This document shows, piece by piece, positions 1 through 5,329 of a stretch of DNA of 7,482 nucleotides. The stretch comes from an uncultured Desulfobulbaceae bacterium. Lineage in GTDB: Bacteria; Desulfobacterota; Desulfobulbia; Desulfobulbales; Desulfobulbaceae. The position numbers and the translations under genes are program-made. Position 1 is the first letter of the stretch, and each line of letters starts with the position of its first letter. A model generated the notes under the pieces. The model made no database searches. It saw only the letters and a program-made list of their open reading frames with translations, and was not told where the DNA came from. Where the stretch lies: the NCBI GenBank assembly GCA_945787305.1, contig CALZIH010000221.1, forward strand, positions 1 to 7,482. The letters are read 5' to 3'.

Positions 1-252
1 ATGCCTCGGAGTCCGTGCTTACCTGAGCTCGAACGAAAGTCCTAATTTTTCAAGGCACCCAGAAGTTTACCAAAAGCAGATATCGAATGTTCAGCAAAGA
101 AAAGCCATTAGGCCGTAGCTAAAATTCTTACAGCATTTGCAATAAAAAGCAGGTATGAACCGCTCGGTACTTGTGATAATATTAAAAGAGTATATAAATT
201 TTCAACTCATGCTTAATTTAGTAAATAGGCACACCTCCAAAAACAGAGACAA
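1..252. other. Left-edge region without a convincing gene
   Basis: This stretch is visibly richer in A and T than the rest of the window. A frame open from the left edge runs to a TAG at 116-118 (about 38 codons). A second short frame begins with the ATG at position 1 and stops at 43-45. Neither looks like a protein I recognise, and either could be the tail of an upstream gene or chance. I see no tRNA, no strong terminator and no repeat. The right part probably carries the promoter and leader of the L,D-transpeptidase locus. Confidence 0.4.
171..198 (+). promoter_or_regulatory. Possible sigma-70 promoter for the transpeptidase locus
   Basis: TTGTGA (171-176) and TATAAA (193-198) are separated by 16 bases in an AT-rich stretch. 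They lie about 55 bases upstream of the first possible start codon of the L,D-transpeptidase reading frame. The match to consensus is partial and such boxes occur by chance in AT-rich DNA, so this is a candidate only. Confidence 0.3.
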
Positions 253-609
253 TTGAAGCTCTTTTTAACAAATAAACACCTCATGCACGGTTTTCCTCTG
301 CACATCCTGGGACTCTTTTTTTCTTTTCTGGTTTCTATAAACGTATCCTTTGCCGTTACGTCTGAAAATACTGCACAGCAGGGGCTGGAACACTTTCTCA
401 CAAACAACCCCACAGCCTCTCTCAACATGATGACCACCGGCAACGACCCTGCAGTTCAGGACCAGCACCTGCTCCAGTTGTATGAGCAGTACCAGATGCA
501 ACCGCTCTGGTTCAAACAGGGGCAACTTGATACCAGGGCAAGGGCACTGATATCAACAATACAGAATAGCAGACATAAGCGAAGGATCGGCCGACCCCTG
601 CCTGCTTGA
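253..609 (+). CDS. N-terminal fragment of the broken L,D-transpeptidase (signal peptide plus start of scaffold domain)
   Basis: This 118-residue frame begins with TTG at 253 or ATG at 283. TTG is preferred because it supplies a charged n-region (MKLFLTNKH) ahead of the hydrophobic core at about residues 14-30, with likely cleavage after 'NVSFA' at about residue 34. The ATG would give a signal peptide with no Lys or Arg before the core. Neither start has a good Shine-Dalgarno sequence; only a weak GAGA at 246-249 precedes the TTG. Residues up to about 108 fit the family, ending 'IQNSRH'. The last ten or so (KRRIGRPLPA) are out-of-frame readthrough. If translated alone it would be exported but have no catalytic part. 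Confidence 0.5.
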   Translation: MKLFLTNKHLMHGFPLHILGLFFSFLVSINVSFAVTSENTAQQGLEHFLTNNPTASLNMMTTGNDPAVQDQHLLQLYEQYQMQPLWFKQGQLDTRARALISTIQNSRHKRRIGRPLPA

Positions 610-658
610 CCCTGACCTCTTTGCCTCTGCCCGCGATAAGGAAATTGATCTGCAGCAG

Positions 659-1828
659 GTGGTCAACGCCGCTTTGCAAGCTGATGACATCGCCGGGTTC
701 CTTAAAACTCAAGCCCCTGCCCATTCAGCTTACCAGGGATTACGCAAGGCTCTTTCCAGATATCGCCAGCTGGAGCAGAACGGCGGCTGGGAGAGTATCC
801 CTTCGGGAAAGACCATACGACCTGGAGAAAGCGATCCACGTATCCCTCTTATAACACAGCGCCTGGCATCAACCGGTGAGCTAGCCACAGCCCGCACAAG
901 CCACCTATATAACCAGGAGTTGATGGAGGCGATTAAGAAATTCCAATCCCATCACCTTCTTGAACAGGATGGAATCATAGGGAAAAACACCCTTAAGGCA
1001 CTAAATATCCCTGTATCCAAACTGGTCCGTCAAATAATAATAAACATGGAGCGCTGGCGATGGTTGCCGCACCAATTTGTCGACAAGCAACTTATTGTCA
1101 ATATCGCCGAATTTCAGCTTTTTGGCACAACCGATGAGCATGTCGATATCAACATGCCGGTAATCGTAGGAAAGGTCTACCATAAAACACCTGTTTTCAC
1201 CGGGAGCATGCGTTATCTGGAAGTCAATCCATATTGGAATATTCCCGACTCCATTGCCGTCAATGAAATCGTCCCGCACATGCAGGAAAACCCAGACTAT
1301 CTGCAGGAAAATAATATTCGTATCTTTGACGGCTGGGAGGAAGATGCACCGGAAGTCGACCCCGCCAGCATTGACTGGCATACGGTGGGAAACAAAGTCA
1401 AAGGGTATCGGCTGCGCCAGGAACCGGGCCCGGACAATGCGCTGGGCCGGATAAAATTTATTTTCCCGAACAAACATAACGTGTACCTCCATGATACCCC
1501 GGCACACCACCTTTTCCTGAAGACAAAACGAGATTTCAGTCATGGCTGTATCCGGGTCAGCCGACCGCTGGAACTTGGAGCCTACTTATTGGCGGAGAAC
1601 AAGAAACCGCTGAGTGTGGAACAACTTGAGGAACTTGTTGCCACCAAGGAGCGCAAGGTGATCCTGCTTGACCAGAGTGTACCGGTCCATGTGCTGTACC
1701 TGACAGTCAAAGCATCAGCAGATAACGATGAAGTGTTTTTCTATCCCGATATATATGGACGCGATGCTCTTCTGGAAAAGGCCCTGTTTGCAAGAGTTCC
1801 CCTGTCGCAATGCCGCTTTTCGCAATAA
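659..1828 (+). CDS. C-terminal fragment of the broken L,D-transpeptidase (PG-binding segment and YkuD catalytic domain)
   Basis: Counting from the GTG at 659 (389 residues), residues about 10-50 are the end of the N-terminal scaffold. Residues about 58-118 resemble a peptidoglycan_binding_1 repeat ('SDPRIPLITQRLASTGEL' to 'DGIIGKNTLKALNIP'). Residues about 143-335 form the L,D-transpeptidase (YkuD) domain. The catalytic motif is present: H278 in 'LHDTP', then S294-H295-G296-C297 followed by IRV, with the Cys codon at 1547-1549. The C-terminal extension with 'PVHVLYLTV' and 'DIYGRDA' is typical of the YcbB group. The frame is open upstream to 551, but no start with a ribosome binding site is visible and there is no signal peptide. 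If made separately it would stay in the cytoplasm. The intact catalytic domain suggests a recent break or a sequencing or assembly fault. Confidence 0.6.
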   Translation: MVNAALQADDIAGFLKTQAPAHSAYQGLRKALSRYRQLEQNGGWESIPSGKTIRPGESDPRIPLITQRLASTGELATARTSHLYNQELMEAIKKFQSHHLLEQDGIIGKNTLKALNIPVSKLVRQIIINMERWRWLPHQFVDKQLIVNIAEFQLFGTTDEHVDINMPVIVGKVYHKTPVFTGSMRYLEVNPYWNIPDSIAVNEIVPHMQENPDYLQENNIRIFDGWEEDAPEVDPASIDWHTVGNKVKGYRLRQEPGPDNALGRIKFIFPNKHNVYLHDTPAHHLFLKTKRDFSHGCIRVSRPLELGAYLLAENKKPLSVEQLEELVATKERKVILLDQSVPVHVLYLTVKASADNDEVFFYPDIYGRDALLEKALFARVPLSQCRFSQ

Positions 1829-1918
1829 CCAGTGGGTTCGACTAAAGCTTTCCCCAATGTGACAACCAATGTGAAAATTCAAATCGTAACGAGTTAACCT
1901 TGCCGCACTGTTCGGGTA

Positions 1919-1961
1919 AAAAAAATCCCTGATCAACACATGGTTGATCAGGGATTTTTTT
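1919..1961. terminator. Strong bidirectional intrinsic terminator
   Basis: ATCCCTGATCAAC (1925-1937) pairs perfectly with GTTGATCAGGGAT (1943-1955) around the 5-base loop ACATG. The stem extends by six A-T pairs (1919-1924 with 1956-1961), giving 19 pairs in all. Seven Ts at 1955-1961 follow on the plus strand, and eight As at 1918-1925 give a U-tract on the minus strand. It lies 90 bases after the transpeptidase stop and 35 bases after the convergent cytochrome gene stop, so it can end both transcripts. Confidence 0.9.
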
Positions 1962-1969
1962 CGTTCTTT

Positions 1970-1985
1970 TCTCCCGACCGGGAGA
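1970..1985. repeat. Short GC-rich inverted repeat beside the terminator
   Basis: TCTCCCG (1970-1976) and CGGGAGA (1979-1985) are perfect inverted repeats with AC between them; in RNA the innermost pair would open to give a 4-base loop. It sits between the cytochrome gene stop and the main terminator. No T-tract follows on either strand, so it is probably an accessory 3' hairpin rather than a terminator. Confidence 0.5.
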
Positions 1986-1996
1986 TTCAGCTCTTA

Positions 1997-2392
1997 TCAG
2001 CCGCAGGAGTCGGCATCGTTTGGATCATAGGTCCAATCACCGTTGCGATACAGATAGTCGTTCACCATCTGCAACTCATCTTCAGTTAAAATATCCCAGG
2101 CTCCATCCCGGGCACATTTTTTCCTCCGTTTCGTAAAAATAGAGTTCCAGGCCTTAGAAGTATAGGACTCCGCATGAATAAATGGTGCGCCCTTATCGTT
2201 ATTACGGGAATGACAACTCTTGCAGACTTCACGGAATTTGACTCCCCCGGTTCCCCAGGGCTCGCTTTCCCAACTCAGTTGCCCCTGGGCAATCAGTCGA
2301 CACTGCTTAGTCCGTTCGTCATAACGCTCCGTCGGTCTCGCTTCACTCAGTGAACAAGCCAGTATCAGTGCTGTAAGCATCACATTAAGCAT
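1997..2392 (-). CDS. Small exported monohaem cytochrome c
   Basis: This 131-residue protein has a short hydrophobic export signal (residues about 2-15, probable cleavage after 'SLSEA' at 18) and one covalent haem site, C57-K-S-C60-H61, within 'FREVCKSCHSR'. The C-terminal 'LTEDELQMVNDYLYRNG' fits the last helix of class I cytochromes. The likely role is periplasmic single-electron transfer; the partner cannot be told. The start at 2392 is chosen because GGAGG lies 5 bases upstream. A longer frame from 2449 would add 19 residues ahead of the signal without a matching ribosome binding site. The only Met after the haem site is M109, inside the C-terminal helix, so the usual distal ligand is not obvious; H73 is a possible replacement. 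Cysteines 31, 93 and 130 are additional. The signal has no Lys or Arg before its core. 'LILAC' (C13) resembles a lipobox, but the signal would be too short. The gene stands alone, convergent with the transpeptidase and divergent from the PA14 gene. Confidence 0.9.
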   Translation of the reverse strand: MLNVMLTALILACSLSEARPTERYDERTKQCRLIAQGQLSWESEPWGTGGVKFREVCKSCHSRNNDKGAPFIHAESYTSKAWNSIFTKRRKKCARDGAWDILTEDELQMVNDYLYRNGDWTYDPNDADSCG

Positions 2393-2397
2393 ATTTT

Positions 2398-2402
2398 CCT
2401 CC
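2398..2402 (-). promoter_or_regulatory. Ribosome binding site of the cytochrome gene
   Basis: The minus strand reads GGAGG followed by AAAAT and then the ATG at 2392-2390. This near-perfect Shine-Dalgarno sequence at 5-base spacing decides the start codon in favour of the 131-residue protein. Confidence 0.85.
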
Positions 2403-2413
2403 GTGCAGAATAC

Positions 2414-2443
2414 GTTGTCAACAACCTCTTTGTGGTACCACAA
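2414..2443. repeat. Pair of inverted repeats in the leader of the cytochrome gene
   Basis: TTGTGGTACCACAA (2430-2443) is a perfect 14-base palindrome. GTTGTCAACAAC (2414-2425) is an inverted repeat of 5-base arms around CA. Both lie between a candidate promoter and the cytochrome ribosome binding site. They could be operator half-site pairs for a dimeric regulator or an RNA hairpin in the leader. I recognise neither as a named operator. Confidence 0.5.
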
Positions 2444-2444
2444 T

Positions 2445-2472
2445 AGCATACCTCAATCCTAACCAAAAACAA
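2445..2472 (-). promoter_or_regulatory. Possible sigma-70 promoter of the cytochrome gene
   Basis: On the minus strand TTGTTT (2472-2467) and TATGCT (2450-2445) are spaced by 16 bases. The -10 box ends one base before the 14-base palindrome, so a protein bound there would cover the transcription start. The boxes match consensus only in part and the -35 box lies in an A/T-tract, so this is tentative. Confidence 0.35.
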
Positions 2473-2638
2473 AAAAAACAGGAACGATAATTGAAAACAC
2501 TCCTTTAAAAGGCTCCCTGTGTTCTCATAGTGAATGTGAATGGTTATTTTTTTCAACCTTTCAGCGATTTTTCCTTCTGCATTCCGTGCAAACTTTGTAC
2601 AATCGTCAAACTGCTACAAAACTCTACCTTCCTGCAAT

Positions 2639-2642
2639 GAGG
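2639..2642 (+). promoter_or_regulatory. Ribosome binding site of the PA14 lipoprotein gene
   Basis: GAGG within TGAGGA lies 9 bases before the ATG at 2652. It supports that start over in-frame upstream ATGs at 2586 and 2637, which would put extra residues ahead of the lipoprotein signal. The rest of the divergent spacer (2403-2638) holds an A-rich tract (2464-2478), a small CCTTT-A-AAAGG inverted repeat (2502-2512) and a tandem GTGAAT (2530-2541). I find no convincing plus-strand promoter there. Confidence 0.6.
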
Positions 2643-2651
2643 ACTATTACA

Positions 2652-3293
2652 ATGAAAGCATATCTCAGCGGACCACGGCCTGTTTTTTTTCTATTCCTGC
2701 TGCTTTTTTCGTGTTGCCTTCTGCATGGTTGCAATACCCCCCCTACCCCGAAAAAAACAATCCCGGAACCACCACGTATTCAACAGCTCACAGCACCCGC
2801 TCAACTGACTGCGGCGGAACTCACTGCCGGAGTTTCCGTTACCTTTCTCGATAAATTCTACAGAAGTATTGAGCAAATGCCCACTCCTGCAGAGGCCAAA
2901 GCCAAAGGCCGAAAGGGTGATCCTTTGTATTCTTTCGATTATAAATACGCTAAAGACGCCCTGGTCTTTGGTTCCGGTTATAAAACAGGTGTCGGCATTG
3001 TGATGGAAGGTTATCTGCACTTTCCGGCACCAGGCGAATACAAATTTCAGGCATTGGCCAATGACGGTATAGAGTTTGTTGTTGACGGCAAACTCTTATT
3101 TGAAGATCCGGAGGTCCACAAGGACAAACTGTCTCCCATAGGTATTGCTGTTGTTCCGGCAGGCGGTTGGTATCCGCTCACCATTCGCTACTTCCAGCGA
3201 AAAGGAACCGCCACATTGAAACTCTACTGGCAGCCCCCGGGAGCAACTGATTTTATCATTATTCCCAAAGAAGCATACGCGCATAAGAAATAA
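2652..3293 (+). CDS. PA14-domain lipoprotein
   Basis: The 213-residue protein starts with a lipoprotein signal: Lys2, a hydrophobic stretch at about residues 11-25, and the lipobox L-H-G-C27. A Pro-rich linker follows (about 28-50). Asn at +2 gives no inner-membrane retention signal by the E. coli rule, so an outer-membrane anchor is likely (inference). Residues about 60-208 read as a PA14 beta-barrel domain: 'EGYLHFPAPGEYKFQALAND', then 'GIEFVVDGKLLFE', 'VPAGGWYPLTIRYFQRKG', 'ATLKLYWQPPG' and the closing 'FIIIP'. PA14 domains often bind glycans or mediate surface adhesion, so a carbohydrate-binding or envelope-scaffold role is plausible, but nothing shows the ligand. There is no enzyme domain. 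The gene is divergent from the cytochrome gene. It converges on the giant membrane-protein gene with 23 bases between stops and no terminator in the gap. Confidence 0.9.
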   Translation: MKAYLSGPRPVFFLFLLLFSCCLLHGCNTPPTPKKTIPEPPRIQQLTAPAQLTAAELTAGVSVTFLDKFYRSIEQMPTPAEAKAKGRKGDPLYSFDYKYAKDALVFGSGYKTGVGIVMEGYLHFPAPGEYKFQALANDGIEFVVDGKLLFEDPEVHKDKLSPIGIAVVPAGGWYPLTIRYFQRKGTATLKLYWQPPGATDFIIIPKEAYAHKK

Positions 3294-3316
3294 AAGATCC
3301 TTGGTGTTGCCTTGGG

Positions 3317-5329
3317 CTAATCCGCAATACCCATATCGGGTTCTTGCACCACCTGTTTTTTCACCGCACCAGCTCCTGTCGTTCCCTTCCCCGCTTTTGC
3401 GGAGCGCGCGGCGGACTTTTTCTTCTTTCTCGGTGCCGGTTGTATCCAGGTGGCGGTGCTACTGAAACATTCCCAGCCCCAACGAAGCCATTTCAACAGG
3501 GCAATGGCCAGCCACAACGCCCAGAGCAACATACTGACACGATAGACCAGAAGCGGGACGGTAAGGACCCAAGCGGCTGGAAGCTGAGAACCGGCTCTGT
3601 CCTGATACCAGCGAAGCAGGTGGCCGCTGGAACCGTTACCGCCGATCTGCATATCCGGATGTCCAAGCAATCCCTGTTGGATGGCATAAAAGAGGGCGGA
3701 TAATGCCATCAAGGTGAGCACAACCAAAAAAATCTGCATACTGTTAAATATTGCAGCCCGCTTGACTTCTCCGCCCCGGCTTTTACGCAGTCCCAACAAA
3801 AGGAGCCAGGCAACGACAATGGCGGCAAGAGGTGAAGGAATCTGACTCAGCCCCAGGCCTAAAAGCAACCACTGCAGGGTGGAAAGCGGAGTGAACTTGA
3901 CTCGCCCAAGCAACAGGGCAAAGAGAATGATCACCAACAACTCACCCCAGAACAGAACAGCCGGACCGATGCGTGGCCCACCGGCAAGAAGAATCCAACG
4001 GGAGGCAGGCACCTTAAGCTCAATGGACGCGTTTACACTGTCTATCCCGAGATCCACCGGCCGGGTAACGATTTTAGTTTCCGCACCTCGCTCACTGCGC
4101 CAGCCAATTACAATATCATGTTTACCTGGTCTTACCGGAATGACCAGTTGGTTATTGTTCAACTGCAGTGGGTATTCCTTACCGTCGATCAATGTTTTCT
4201 GTAGATCTATATTTGAAGGCAGGGTAATTGCGTGACGCAACCCGCGGCTGGCTGTCAAAGAAAAGAACAAAGAAACTTCGGTGGCCCGCCTGCCCGGCTG
4301 GACCACCATCCTGCTACCGGTTATTGTCATTATCGGCCCGGGAACGCCTTCCGGACGGTTGATGACTAGGTGCAAAGATTCTCCAGGATAAGGCTGATAT
4401 TCGGGATAACGTTTTCCTGCAGGGTCGGTCTGATTGATTTCAGGCAAGCCCTGTGCCTCAACATGCCAGATCGGGCTGACATCTAAAAACCAGACCTCGG
4501 TCCAGGAAGAGGTTTCCTGAGCCGTAAACGTTAGCTTATCCACTGGCTCCACAGCAGACTGCCAGCTAAAAACCCGTTGTTCGGGCCCCATATTTATTCG
4601 GATACGATTATCCTGGATGTGCAAGGATTCGGTTGTGACTCGCTCCCCCGGCAGGAGCGGCACATCAAGCGCGATGACCGTTTCAGGACTACGGCGCAAC
4701 ACCCGGGTTGTTACACTCCACTCAAGGCCCATGTGGAGAGTGCGCTGTATCTGGACAAAGGCAGGGAGGTGGACACCGCCTGTGCGCGGATCATCATTAA
4801 CCTTTTCTGCAGCCACAGGTTGTATCCTGTTCAGGGTCACCTGTTTATCAATGGTACCGTCGTCATGGAGGCCGTTGATGGTCCAGCCCTGTAAACTTGC
4901 CTCGGCGCGAGGAGGCAGCATGGGAAATGAAAAGGAGACCTCTCCTCGATTGTTCAGATCTTTACTTAACAGCAGATTGTGGCTGCCCGGATCAAGCCGG
5001 ATGACACTGTTTCCCTGTTCATCCAGGCGAAGGGTTTCAGCAGGTTTATCGTCAAGTACAATCTGATCGAAAAATCGATTTTTGCCTGGAAGCGGTATCC
5101 CACCCCGGATAAGCGAATCCACCTTGAGGTCAACCTGCAACCGATCATTCTCCACCCGGATCAGACAGGCTTGTATTGCCGCACAATCCTGGCCGCAATC
5201 GGGTTCTGCAAGCAATCGGTTTTGCAGTTCCTGCAATATTTCAGGTGGCGGCACCTCTGCCTGTATATTGGAGGGCAGAGACAAAAGTGCCCCAGGCAAC
5301 AGCAGAGCTAAGAGACCGACAACAGCCGT
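3317..5329 (-). repeat. C-terminal copy of the internal protein duplication
   Basis: This copy covers residues 697-1366. In the same order it has a signal-like span (697-716), 'PEILQELQ' (725-732), C741/C745/C751, 'LQVDL', 'PLPG', hairpin 'LDPGSHNLLL' (809-818), a hairpin near 930-956, hairpin 'VRPGKHDIVIG' (1095-1105), then 'VNASIELKVPASRWIL' (1128-1143) leading into spans. Offsets from the N-terminal copy are about 700-720 residues over the extracytoplasmic part. The middle is longer than in the first copy, and the final periplasmic loop is shorter. Confidence 0.7.

Larger units (their letters stand above)
253..1828 (+). pseudogene. YcbB/LdtD-type murein L,D-transpeptidase, broken by an internal out-of-frame deletion
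   Basis: The intact enzyme would be a periplasmic L,D-transpeptidase forming 3-3 cross-links between peptidoglycan stem peptides. Frame 1 gives a signal peptide and the start of the N-terminal domain (the 'LYEQYQMQPLWF' and 'ARALISTIQNSRH' segments), then runs into TGA at 607-609. Frame 2 resumes the family sequence at about 572 ('DISEGSADP', then 'LLDPDLF') and continues to TAA at 1826-1828. It includes the peptidoglycan-binding segment and the YkuD domain with SHGCIRV. Frames 1 and 2 are both open between 551 and 606, so the shift falls there, near 576. It is not a single-base slip: YcbB relatives have about 45-65 more residues between 'NSRH' and the '(S/N)G.(A/V)DP' segment, the usual 'GL.P.DYH' continuation among them. 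About 524 residues are accounted for, against roughly 615 in E. coli LdtD. The upstream part of the catalytic half lacks an obvious start, so this is probably a pseudogene. An assembly error is the main alternative. Confidence 0.8.

Noticed and set aside
1..118. C-terminal tail of an upstream gene, or a mobile-element remnant, at the left edge
   Set aside because: The open stretch is too short and unlike anything I can name; there are no inverted ends or duplications to support an insertion element.
551..606. Programmed ribosomal frameshift joining the two transpeptidase frames
   Set aside because: There is no slippery heptamer or following RNA structure that I can see, and a shift alone would not restore the missing family residues.
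1001..1543. 180-residue minus-strand open frame opposite the transpeptidase catalytic domain
   Set aside because: The plus strand carries the conserved YkuD motifs here, and the antisense protein has no recognisable features.
2393..2449. Extended N-terminus for the cytochrome starting at 2449
   Set aside because: It would place 19 mostly polar residues ahead of the export signal, and the strong GGAGG at 2398-2402 points to the start at 2392.
2540..2854. 104-residue plus-strand frame overlapping the PA14 gene start
   Set aside because: It is a different frame of the same region with no signal or domain, while the overlapping frame has a lipobox and a PA14 domain.
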